From NCBI GenBank assembly GCA_024704175.1, contig CP085629.1:4340001-4404000 (forward strand): a stretch of 64,000 nt of DNA. The letters run 5' to 3'. Position numbers and translations under genes: made by a program. The stretch's first letter is position 1. Every line of letters begins with the position of its first letter. Under the pieces are notes generated by a model. That model worked only from the letters and a program-made list of their open reading frames with translations, ran no database searches and was not told the DNA's origin. Origin of the DNA: Paenibacillus sp. P25. GTDB taxonomy: Bacteria; Bacillota; Bacilli; Paenibacillales; NBRC-103111. This document shows positions 8,578 through 17,124 of this stretch, in pieces.

Positions 8578-9497
8578 TTATGCGGCGGCTTTTTTACTTT
8601 TGCTGTTTTTCAACGATTTTCCTCTGAGATAGTAATACAGCGCCGGTGCGATACAAATGGACGAATAAGCCCCGCTGGACAGACCGATCAGCTTGGCAAG
8701 AGCGAACAGCTTGATCGACGGGTACGCCGAAGATAAGCAGACACAAGGCGGCGATAAGCACCGTAAGCACGGTATTGATGTTACGGTGCATCGTCTGCCA
8801 GATGCTGTCATGCAGCGACTTGGACAAATCCTCGTCCGTCTTCAGCTTGGCAAAGCGTAGATTTTCCCTTACCCGGTCGAATATAACGATTTTATCGTTA
8901 ATGGAATAACCGATTGTGGTCAAGACGGCGACCATGAACGGCAGATTGACCTCGAAGCGGAAAATGGCGAAAAAATGCGATAACGACAAAAGCGTCATGC
9001 AAAATAGAGATAATTGAGGCGATCGCAAACCGCCATTCAAATCGGATGGTCACGTAGACGCAAATCGCCAAGCTGGCAATTCCGATCGCGACGAGCGCTT
9101 TGTTCCTCTGCTCGATCGCCACATCGGGCGAAACGGTGTTGACTTCCTGCGATACCTTGTCACCGTAGGCGGCCGTAAAGCCTTCCTTCACTTTCTTTAT
9201 GGCATCCTCGGATAAAATCTCGTTAAACCGGACGGATAAACGGTCGTTATTCGTTCCGCCTACCGTCGAAATGGCCGGCTGACCCACTCCGGCGCCGGTA
9301 AAGATTTGATCGGCCTTCGCTTTATCGACAGGTTGTCCGATGCTGATGTCCATCGACGTGCCCGCCCGGAAGTCGACACCGTAGTTCATACCGCTGACAA
9401 GCAGCATGATCAGTCCCAGGAGAACGATCGCCAGGGAGAGAATATAAAACTTCTTGCGGTGCTTTATAAAATCGAAACGCGGCTTATTAGAGCTCAC
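8578..9497 (-). CDS. secF: Protein translocase subunit SecF (two apparent frameshifts)
   Basis: Membrane partner of SecD that uses the proton gradient to help preprotein release from SecYEG. The first segment has the N-terminal helix and VDFRAGTSMDI; the middle has ILHDAFVVIAFF, FEVNLPFMVAVLTTIGYSIN and the signature DKIVIFDRVREN. The last segment has KLFALAKLIGLSSGAYSSI and a Lys-rich C-terminus. Total is about 306 residues. Breaks are at a T6 run on the coding strand (8970-8975, one extra base) and at about 8720 (C run, one base short). The start overlaps the end of secD by 11 bases. SecD and SecF are separate here, unlike the fused SecDF of Bacillus subtilis. Confidence 0.95.
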
Positions 9498-10722
9498 GAA
9501 TTTCCGCCTCCTTCACTCCGAAATAACCCGGCTTCTTAAACAGATTGCCGCGAACGAGCAAGTGAATGAGCAGGCGAGCCAAGAATACGTTGGTCAAAAT
9601 ACTAAGCACGATACTGAGCATATTGATCAGTGCAAACCCGCGGACAGCCCCGTTCCCGATATAATAAAGCACGAAACCGGCGATGATGTTTGTGATGTTA
9701 GCGTCCATGATCGTGCGGAAGGAATGCTTGGAGCCTGCGCGCAGAGACGAAAGAATGCTTTTGCCGCTGCGGATTTCTTCCTTAATCCGTTCGTATGTGA
9801 TGATGTTGGCGTCGACCGCCATCCCGATCCCGAGAATGAATGCCGCAATTCCCGGAAGCGTCAGGGCCGCGTGAATCCAATCGAATACGACAAGCAGCGA
9901 CCAGGCGTACGTGATGATCGAGATGGATGCGACCACGCCCGGAATCCGGTACAGGACCAGCATAAAAATAAGAATCAATGCCGAACCGATAAGTCCTGCT
10001 TTCACGGTTTCCTGCAGAGACAATTGACCTAAAGTCGCTCCTACGCTCTGCACATATTTCTCCGTCAGCTTCAGCGGAAGCGCGCCGAGGTTGATAGTAT
10101 CCGCCAGCTTCTTCGCTTCCTCATACGTATAACTGCCGGAGATGGTAGCTTTGCCGTCGGTCAGAACTTGTCTGACCACCGGAGCGGACAGCTGTGTCTC
10201 GTCCAAATAAATGGCAAGCGGCTGGTTGAGCAGCTTGGTCGTTACATTCTTGAACTTCTCTTTATCCTTGACCTCAATAGAGATAATCGGCTGATTCGTC
10301 GTCTGATCGAAGCCAACCTTGGCCGCGCCTTCCACGAAATCGCTTCCGACCATTTCCTTGGTCCCGTCCGGACCGCGGAAAGACAGCTCGGCCGGCTTGC
10401 TGATCACTTTCCGGACTTCCTCTTCGTTGCTGACACCCGCCAGTCTTACGCGAATGCGGTCATTGCCCTCGGTCGTAATTTCAGGCTCGGCAATGCCCAG
10501 TTGATTCGCCCGGTTCTCCAGACTGGTCGCCGTTTGTTTTAGCGAATCCGACGTCACCGGTTTACCGGCTTCGATCGGCTCAGCCACGTAGAGAATTTCA
10601 AAGCCGCCCTTCAGATCGAGCCCCAGCCTCATGTTCTTCACCAAACTTGGGCTTGTAATCCCGATGGAAGCGAACACGATGACAACGATGGCCAGAAAAG
10701 CGACGATTCTTTTGATGTTCAT
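9487..10722 (-). CDS. secD: Protein translocase subunit SecD
   Basis: Intact 411-residue protein. It shows an N-terminal membrane helix (residues about 5-27), LGLDLKGGFEILY, and the periplasmic-type P1 region with ENRANQLGIAEPEI and GNDRIRVRLAG. A block of membrane helices follows from about residue 235 and includes GIGMAVDANIITYERIKEE, the conserved D-A-N motif for proton use. It acts with SecF in the membrane. A sigma-A-like promoter (10752-10780) lies 30 bases upstream, so secD-secF and probably the following genes form a transcript. Confidence 0.97.
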   Translation of the reverse strand: MNIKRIVAFLAIVVIVFASIGITSPSLVKNMRLGLDLKGGFEILYVAEPIEAGKPVTSDSLKQTATSLENRANQLGIAEPEITTEGNDRIRVRLAGVSNEEEVRKVISKPAELSFRGPDGTKEMVGSDFVEGAAKVGFDQTTNQPIISIEVKDKEKFKNVTTKLLNQPLAIYLDETQLSAPVVRQVLTDGKATISGSYTYEEAKKLADTINLGALPLKLTEKYVQSVGATLGQLSLQETVKAGLIGSALILIFMLVLYRIPGVVASISIITYAWSLLVVFDWIHAALTLPGIAAFILGIGMAVDANIITYERIKEEIRSGKSILSSLRAGSKHSFRTIMDANITNIIAGFVLYYIGNGAVRGFALINMLSIVLSILTNVFLARLLIHLLVRGNLFKKPGYFGVKEAEIREL

Positions 10723-10751
10723 AACGATCTCCTTCCATACTCAATATTCCT

Positions 10752-10780
10752 ATTATACTCACCTGCGAAAATCGAGTCAA
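10752..10780 (-). promoter_or_regulatory. Sigma-A-type promoter of secD-secF
   Basis: On the minus strand TTGACT and TATAAT are separated by 17 bases, a near-consensus vegetative promoter, with the -10 box about 30 bases before the secD ATG. Confidence 0.8.
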
Positions 10781-10845
10781 TTTGCAGGTTTTTGGTGATT
10801 CATCCACTTTTATACGGAACAAATCCGTTTTCGGATCATTGCCGG

Positions 10846-10887
10846 ACAACAAAAAAGAAGCCCGTTCGCTCGGTCGGCTCAACGGGC
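10846..10887 (-). terminator. Terminator of the comN transcript
   Basis: GCCCGTT pairs with AACGGGC on the minus strand, followed by TTCTTTTTTG. The comN stop codon lies inside the stem. It separates comN from the secD promoter. Confidence 0.85.
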
Positions 10888-11441
10888 GTCCTTATATATG
10901 CTCATCGTCATCCAGTTCATGAACTGCGTCGCTTTCAGCGATAAGATATCGTTAACGATGCGGTGCAGCGAAGGAATGCCGGTCTTCCGGTATTTGTCGC
11001 TGACGCATTCCCAAACATCCTTCCCCGTTACCTGCTCGTAGCCCAGCATCCGGAACTCCTCCGCTTTGCTCCGGCAAATATCCTCGATCACCTCGCTCAG
11101 CTCCTCGTCGCTCATCCCCTCTTCGGATGAAACGTCCGAGGACTCCTCAGGAACGTCCAGGCTTCCAACCGCGACCGGACCCGCCAGCTCTTCGCCGCCA
11201 AGCTCCACCCGCTCCGGCTCCAAACCGGCTTCCACGATCTCCGGAGTACAGTCGGTTTCGACGCTCGGGGCGATATCCTCCGCTTCAATGACCGTCTGCT
11301 CCGTTCCGTAGTACAGCTCCATGTACGGTACCTCACCGGCTCGATCCTGGGACGGCGGCGTCTCGCCGCTTCCTTCCTTCATATCTACTTCAAGGCCGGT
11401 GCGGTATAGGACTCCGCCTGCTTCCGTTCTTCGTCGCTCAT
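10879..11441 (-). CDS. comN: Post-transcriptional regulator ComN-like protein with acidic N-terminal extension (one probable frameshift)
   Basis: The last 75 or so residues match the ComN/post-transcriptional regulator family (DICRSKAEEFRMLGYEQVT, VWECVSDKYRK, RIVNDILSLKATQFMNWMTM). In Bacillus this protein sits between spoVB and secDF and affects comE mRNA and localises with DivIVA. Here about 110 residues rich in Glu, Ser and Pro precede it. ATG at 11382 has no clear ribosome site. ATG at 11441 has GGGAGGG upstream and reads MSDEERKQAESYTAPAL, then joins the rest if one base is added near 11395. I therefore extend the gene to 11441. The conserved family is only about 95 residues, so the acidic extension is a lineage feature. 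Confidence 0.75.
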
Positions 11442-11619
11442 CGTTCTTCCCTCCCGGATCATGCTGCTTTCGTATTTATTTTCGCCGTAAGCCGTCCATT
11501 TCCTGCATACCCGGGCCGCCGATGACGGAAATAAAATTGTTGCATGCAATCGGACAGGTCCGGCATATCCATGGAATAAGACTTGTACCGCCAGAGCTTG
11601 ACGGAAAGAGGGGTATCCG

Positions 11620-13185
11620 GTGACGAAACAATCTTTTATCAAGGGCACGTTGATTTTGCTGGCCGCGGGCATCATCAACCGCATACTGGGCTTTATTCCG
11701 CGCATTACCCTGCCCCGGGTGATCGGCGCGGAAGGCGTCGGCCTGTACCAGATGGGCTACCCGTTTCTCATCGTGATCCTCACACTCATTACAGGGGGAA
11801 TCCCCATCGCCGTTGCGAAGCTGGTTGCCGCGGCCGAGGCCGAAGGCAACGAAACGCGGGTGCGCAGCATCTTCCGTCTCGCTATGACCTTGTCCGCCTC
11901 GCTAAGCCTCTTCTTCACAGCAACGATTTTCCTCAGCGCCCGCCGGATTACGGAACTGTTGTATACGGATCAAAGGGTCTACAGCACCATCTTGTGCATG
12001 ACTCCGATCATCCTCGTCGTCGGCGTCTCTTCCGTATTCCGGGGTTATTTTCAGGGCCGGCAAAATATGATCCCGACCGCCGTTTCCCAAGTATCGGAAA
12101 CCGTTGTCCGGATCGGAACCATGCTGGGCTTTGCCTATCTCATGCTACCTTACGGGCTGGAGTATGCTGCGGCGGGGGCTATGGTCGGCGTGCTGGTAGG
12201 GGAAGTGGTTGCCTTCCTGGTGCTTGCCGGCCTTTATCAAAGCGGACGAGCACGGCTCGCCTCCGAACGGGGCGCCGGAAGCGGAAAGCGCCTGCCATTT
12301 TCCCGGTTAAGCGGCCTGAAGGAAATTTTAAAGCTGGCCGTACCGGTGACGGGAAGCAAGCTGGTAGGGTCGTTTTCTTACTTCTTCGAATCGATTCTGG
12401 TTGTTCAAAGCCTGGCGGCCGCAGGTGTAGCCACCGGACTTGCCACCGCGCAGTACGGGGCTTTGCAGGGAATGGTCATTCCCGTACTGCTGCTGCCGAG
12501 CGCGCTCACCTACTCACTGGCCGTGTCGCTCATCCCTTCGCTGTCCGAAGCGGCCGCCCGCGGCGATATGAAAACCATTCACTCCCGCCTTCATCAATCG
12601 CTCAAGCTGGCCTTGGTGACAGGGGCCCCGTTCGCAGCGCTGATGTTTGTGCTGGCGGAGCCGATCTGCCGGTATATGTACGGGCAGCCGGAGGTCGGGA
12701 CGATGCTCCGCATGATGGCCCCCGCAGCTTTATTCATTTATTTCCAGGCTCCTCTGCAAGCGGCGCTGCAGGCACTGGAAAGACCCGGCGACGCGCTGGT
12801 CAATACGCTGATCGGCTCAAGCGTGAAGCTGACGCTGATCTGGCTCCTCGCCAGCCGGCCGGAGTTCGGTATCCTCGGCGCGGTCATGGCGATCTGCGTC
12901 AATATTATGCTGGTTACCCTGCTGCATTGGAACAGCATCGTCCGGTCGCTTCAGTTTCATATGCAGCTTTCGGATTTTGCCAAGGTCGCTTTGAGTATGG
13001 GGGCGACCGGTGTCTTCAGCCACTTGCTGATGGTTACGCCATGGCTGGACAGCAGCATGTGGCGTTTCCTGATTTCCTGCGCCGGCGGAATGGGACTTTA
13101 TTTGATACTGGCCATTCTGCTCAAATTATTTGATAAAAACGATTTGTTCCGCGTGTTCTGGCTTGGTAAAAAATTCGTGAAATAA
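11620..13185 (+). CDS. spoVB: Stage V sporulation protein B (MATE/MurJ-like flippase)
   Basis: Intact 521-residue multi-pass membrane protein of the polysaccharide-flippase (MOP) superfamily. SpoVB is required for spore cortex synthesis and probably moves lipid-linked precursors. Features: LGFIPRITLPRVIGAEGVGLYQMGYP in helix 1 region, GGIPIAVAKLVA, VVGVSSVFRGYFQGRQNM, and about 12-14 hydrophobic segments. Start is a GTG at 11620 preceded by AAAGAGGGG. It is one of few plus-strand genes in the first half and converges with the DUF421 gene. Confidence 0.93.
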   Translation: MTKQSFIKGTLILLAAGIINRILGFIPRITLPRVIGAEGVGLYQMGYPFLIVILTLITGGIPIAVAKLVAAAEAEGNETRVRSIFRLAMTLSASLSLFFTATIFLSARRITELLYTDQRVYSTILCMTPIILVVGVSSVFRGYFQGRQNMIPTAVSQVSETVVRIGTMLGFAYLMLPYGLEYAAAGAMVGVLVGEVVAFLVLAGLYQSGRARLASERGAGSGKRLPFSRLSGLKEILKLAVPVTGSKLVGSFSYFFESILVVQSLAAAGVATGLATAQYGALQGMVIPVLLLPSALTYSLAVSLIPSLSEAAARGDMKTIHSRLHQSLKLALVTGAPFAALMFVLAEPICRYMYGQPEVGTMLRMMAPAALFIYFQAPLQAALQALERPGDALVNTLIGSSVKLTLIWLLASRPEFGILGAVMAICVNIMLVTLLHWNSIVRSLQFHMQLSDFAKVALSMGATGVFSHLLMVTPWLDSSMWRFLISCAGGMGLYLILAILLKLFDKNDLFRVFWLGKKFVK

Positions 13186-13203
13186 CGGAGAACGGTCCAG
13201 TCG

Positions 13204-13873
13204 TTAACGCTTCTTATCGATAAACCACTTCCCCGGTAATCGACGGAGCAAAAAAACACTTCTTTAAAATCCTTAATGCCGTACGATTCGAGCCGCCGCT
13301 TCAGCCAAAAACGGGTTTTCCCCAGCTTGGCCAGGCTATCTTCCTGTACCTTGCCGTCCATAATCAGCGGCAGGGGCAAGCCTTCATAGCGGAATTCCGC
13401 TTTTTCCTTGGACCCCGGGGTTCCGGTCTGCGCTCGGTTACCGTCAGCTTGCCCGACGGCTCTAGGATGGCAAATTCCACATCCGCTACGTTCAGCACCT
13501 TATTCTCCCGAAGCTGCAGAAGCAGATCGTCCAAATTATACCGCTGGCGCTTCATCTCTTCGCGGTTCAGCTTGCCGTTCTCGATCAACGGGGACGGCCT
13601 CCCATCGATGATGCGGCGAAGACGCTCGCTTTTTAAAGAAATATATGCTATGAGCAGCTGGATCAGCACGAGCGTAGCCATCGGCAGAAGGCCTTCGAGC
13701 ATCGGCTTCCCCGTATCCTCCAGCACGAATACAGCAATCTCGGCGATCATAATGGAAATCACCAGATCGAAAACCGACAGCTTGCCGATTTCCCTCTTGC
13801 CCATGATCCGCATCGTCAAAAAAACGATAATGTAAATCAAGATGGTGCGAAGAAACAAGGTCCACAATTCCAT
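13204..13873 (-). CDS. DUF421 (YetF/YrbG-type) membrane protein, two apparent frameshifts
   Basis: Begins MELWTLFLRTILIYIIVF with three N-terminal membrane segments, contains TMRIMGKREIGKLSVFDLVI and ISIMIAEIAVFVLED, then a cytosolic domain with IDGRPSPLIENGKLN and LREN. After two corrections it continues PLPLIMDGKVQEDSLAKLGK, then WLKRRLESYGIKDFKEVFFC, and ends in GKWFIDKKR at 13204. Breaks are at 13417-13420 (C run) and 13231-13234 (G run). Start at 13873 is chosen for GGGGAGG seven bases upstream; a longer frame to 13927 has no such site. Family members are linked to spore germination or general stress but the molecular role is unknown. It converges with spoVB, 18 bases apart. Confidence 0.88.
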
Positions 13874-14061
13874 CGAGATTCCTCCCCGGTCAAACGGTTC
13901 AATGCCTATTTTGGCCTCCGGATTCACTTGTCATGCAGGTTAATTGTTGGTAACAACCTGTACTATTTCGATGTACGGGCCCATACAATGGGAAATAAAA
14001 GCATGTTCGATTGGATGGGAAGAAGCATAAATTCAGGGATACCTATGGAGGTGAAAAAGGA

Positions 14062-14421
14062 ATGAAGCAATCGCCTTTACTTTCCGGGCTGACGGCGGCG
14101 GGACTGTTCATGCTGGTCGGGACGCTGACCGCATCGCTTCTCCTGCTCGGAACGAAATGGCCGGAGAGCGCATGGTTCGGCACGACACTGATGATTCACG
14201 GCATCTCAATGTTTTTGGGCGGTCTGATGTCGGGCAAACGAAGCGCCAGCAAAGGCTGGTACCATGGCGGGATGCTCGGGATCGTTTATACGCTGCTCGT
14301 ATGGTTGATCGGATTTCTGGCTTTTGACCACGGTTTTTCCAAAGGGATGCTGCAGCTCGGCGGACTCGCTTTAATCGCCGGGGCGCTGGGAGGGATGATC
14401 GGGGTTAATTTAAAAAAATGA
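14062..14421 (+). CDS. TIGR04086 (YrzE-type) small membrane protein
   Basis: 119 residues with four hydrophobic segments in a pattern of YrzE/TIGR04086 proteins (GLFMLVGTLTASLLLLG, GISMFLGGLMSGKRS, ALGGMIGVN). In Bacillus the relative lies beside yajC, as here, but transcription is opposite to yajC. The function is unknown. Start ATG at 14062 has GGAGGT nearby; the in-frame ATG at 14011 lacks a ribosome site. Confidence 0.78.
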   Translation: MKQSPLLSGLTAAGLFMLVGTLTASLLLLGTKWPESAWFGTTLMIHGISMFLGGLMSGKRSASKGWYHGGMLGIVYTLLVWLIGFLAFDHGFSKGMLQLGGLALIAGALGGMIGVNLKK

Positions 14422-14448
14422 ACGCGGGTGCCTTGACAGGATCAGATT

Positions 14449-14494
14449 AAAAAGAGCGGACGCCTCTTCCCGGGGAAGAACGATCCGCTCTTTG
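14449..14494. terminator. Bidirectional terminator between the yrzE-like gene and yajC
   Basis: AAAAAGAGCGGA pairs with TCCGCTCTTT across a loop that contains a second small hairpin; A-rich on one flank and T-rich on the other, it can stop both convergent transcripts. Confidence 0.8.
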
Positions 14495-14522
14495 GGTTTT
14501 CGTAGGGTCGATTCGGCCGGGC

Positions 14523-14852
14523 TTACTTCTTCTCCTCCGCCGCCGGTGCGGAGCTGACCACGGTGTTGACCGCGGAACGGTCGAACGTCAGCTTCGTTAC
14601 ATCGTTGACACGGAGAATGACGGTGTCGTCCGTGATTTCCAAAATGGTCCCATGGAGACCGCCGATGGTAACGACCTTATCGCCTTTTTTCAAATTGCCG
14701 AGCATCATGCTGCGGGTTTTTTGTCTCTTTTGCTGCGGACGAATAAGTAAGAAGTACAGAACGACAAACATGAGTACAAGCGGCCCGTAAGTGACCAGGT
14801 AGCCCTCAATTCCCGTCTGTGCAGCGGCGGCTGTTTCTTCGGCCAATAACAT
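14523..14852 (-). CDS. yajC: Preprotein translocase accessory subunit YajC
   Basis: 109 residues. One membrane helix (LVTYGPLVLMFVVLYFLLI), then the family motif RPQQKRQK and the compact domain LKKGDKVVTIGGLHGTI. Binds SecDF in the membrane. Downstream of tgt as in most bacteria. Intact. Confidence 0.95.
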   Translation of the reverse strand: MLLAEETAAAAQTGIEGYLVTYGPLVLMFVVLYFLLIRPQQKRQKTRSMMLGNLKKGDKVVTIGGLHGTILEITDDTVILRVNDVTKLTFDRSAVNTVVSSAPAAEEKK

Positions 14853-14901
14853 TCCTTGATTTCCCCTTATAAGTGAATCGTTGATCTATTGCGTTATTGC
14901 A

Positions 14902-16036
14902 TTAGAACCCTTTGCTGTTCTCGTCAATACCATAGCGCGCAAAAAACTCGTCGCGGTAATCCAGCGACCGGTCCTCGCGGATGGCTTGACGTACATTTCT
15001 CATCAGCTCAAGCAAAAAGTGAAGATTATGATACGTCGTCAGACGAATCCCGAAGGTTTCATCCGCTTTCAAAAGATGACGGATGTAGGCCCTGGAATAG
15101 TTGCGGCAGGTATAGCAGGAGCATTCCGGATCGAGCGGACCGAAATCGTCGGCATACTTGGCGTTGCGGGCGATCATCCGTCCCGAGCTTGTCATCACCG
15201 TGCCGTTGCGGGCAATGCGGGTCGGAAGCACGCAGTCGAACATGTCGATGCCGCGGATAGCCCCTTCCACCAGCGCATCCGGAGAGCCTACCCCCATCAA
15301 ATAACGGGGCTTGTCCGCCGGCAGCAGCGGTACGGTATAGTCCAGCACCTCGAACATCAGCGGTTTCGGCTCGCCGACGCTGAGTCCTCCAATAGCATAC
15401 CCCGGGAAATTCATGGAAGTCAATTCCGCAGCGCTCTGCTTGCGAAGGTCTTCATACATGCCGCCTTGTACGATGGCAAAGAGCCCCTGCTCGTCCGGCC
15501 GGGCATGCGCCTTCAGGCAGACGCTCCGCCCAGCGGGTCGTCCGCTCCAGCGACTGCTTCGCATAGCTGTGCTCCGCCGGATAAGGCGGGCATTCGTCAA
15601 ACGCCATGATAATGTCGGCGCCGAGCGCGTTCTGGATTTCGATGGATTTCTCCGGAGAAATGAACAGCTTGTCCCCGTTCAAATGGGAGCGGAATTCCAC
15701 CCCTTCCTCGCTGATTTTGCGCATTTCGCTGAGCGAGAACACCTGAAAGCCGCCGCTGTCCGTCAGGATCGGCCGATCCCAGTTCATAAATTGATGCAGT
15801 CCGCCGGCACCCTTGACAATCTCATGACCGGGACGCAGAAACAGATGGTAGGTATTGCTCAGGATGATGTGAGCGTCCATCTCCTTCAGCTCTTCGGGAC
15901 TCATCGTCTTGACCGTCGCCTGTGTGCCTACCGGCATGAAGGCCGGCGTCTCGATGGTGCCGTGAGGCGTATGCACCCGGCCGAGCCTCGCGCCGGACTG
16001 CTTGCATGTTTTAATATATTCATACGTGATAGCCAA
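14902..16036 (-). CDS. tgt: Queuine tRNA-ribosyltransferase (one apparent frameshift)
   Basis: Exchanges guanine-34 of GU(N)-anticodon tRNAs for the queuosine precursor preQ1. Features: TPAFMPVGTQATVKTM, SNTYHLFLRPG, DRPILTDSGGFQVFSL (substrate-binding Asp), AIGGLSVGEPK, and GIDMFDCVLPTRIARNG (nucleophilic Asp). The zinc site is CSCYTC followed by a His in YIRHLL. About 378 residues. The break at about 15518-15525, after RWAER, needs removal of one base to continue CLKAHARPDEQGLFAIVQGG. Located between queA and yajC, the usual order. Confidence 0.96.
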
Positions 16037-16063
16037 TAGAATTCCTCTTTTCTAGCCTGCCCT

Positions 16064-17100
16064 TTAATAAATAAACATCGCGTCGCCGAAGCTGAAAAAC
16101 CGGTACTTCCGTTCAACCGCTTCCTTGTAGGCTGCAAGTACATTTTCTCGTCCCGCCAGAGCGCTGATCAGCATCAGCGGCGTCGATTTCGGGAGATGGA
16201 AATTGGTCAGAAGAGCGTCCACGACCTTGAACCGGTAGCCGGGATAGATGAAGATGCCTGTCCATCCGCTCCCCGCCTCAAGCGTGCCGTCCTCCCTTCC
16301 CGCCGTTTCCAGCGTCCGGGCGGAGGTGGTGCCTATCGCTATTATACGGCCGCCCCGCTTCCGGGTTTCATTTACTTTGTCCGCAGTTTCCTGCGGCACC
16401 TCATAATATTCTTCATGCATTTCATGAGCTTCCACCGTCTCCGCCGATACCGGCCGGAAGGTACCGAGGCCCACATGCAGGGTAACATAGGCTAATTGTA
16501 CGCCTTTTTGTTCCAATTTATGCAAATATTCCTTCGTAAAGTGCAGTCCCGCCGTCGGCGCGGCCGCCGAGCCCTCATGCCGGGCGTACACGGTTTGATA
16601 CCTTTCCCGTTCCGGCAATGCTCCTTAATATAAGGAGGCAGAGGCATATGGCCGAGGCGGTCCAAAATCTCGTTAAAAATCCCTTCATATTGAAAATGCA
16701 GCGTACGTCCGCCCATTTCCCCTTCCGCTTCTACAACGGCGGTCAGCGGCGGAGGCTGGCCGGCTTCGCCGAAATGAAGCACCGCGCCGGTTTTCAGTTT
16801 CTTCCCTGGCCGGACCAGGGCTTCCCAGCGGTCACCCTCAAGCTGCTTCAGCAGCAGCACTTCGGCCTTGGCACCGGTGTCCGCCTTAACGCCAAAAAGC
16901 CGGGCTGGGATCACCCGCGTGTCGTTCAACACGAGCAGATCCCCGGCTTCCAAATAATCGGCCAGCTCCTCGAACATGTGATGGCCTACAGCCCCATTGC
17001 GTTTGTCCAGCGTCAGCGACCGCGAGGCCGTACGGTCCGGCAGCGGCGTCTGCGCAATCAACGATTCAGGCAAATCATAATCGAACAAATCCACTTCCAT
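16064..17100 (-). CDS. queA: S-adenosylmethionine:tRNA ribosyltransferase-isomerase (one apparent frameshift)
   Basis: Transfers and isomerises the ribosyl group of SAM onto preQ1-tRNA to form epoxyqueuosine. N-terminal half: VDLFDYDLPESLIAQTPL, LVLNDTRVIPARLFG. C-terminal half: APTAGLHFTKEYL, VTLHVGLGTFRPV, GTTSARTLE, LTNFHLPKSTPLML, YRFFSFGDAM. About 345 residues. The break near 16618 (between YIKE and LPERERYQ) needs one added base. Works directly with Tgt encoded downstream. Confidence 0.96.
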
Positions 17101-17124
17101 CGTAATGGCTTCATCCCTTAAACG

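Noticed and set aside
8970..8975. Programmed ribosomal frameshifting in secF, valS and other genes
   Set aside because: Breaks occur at many unrelated sites without slippery heptamers plus downstream structures in common, and they need both +1 and -1 corrections.
13098..13203. Further extension of the DUF421 gene downstream of 13204
   Set aside because: After correcting the G-run deletion the frame ends at 13204 with GKWFIDKKR; the longer frame runs antisense into spoVB.
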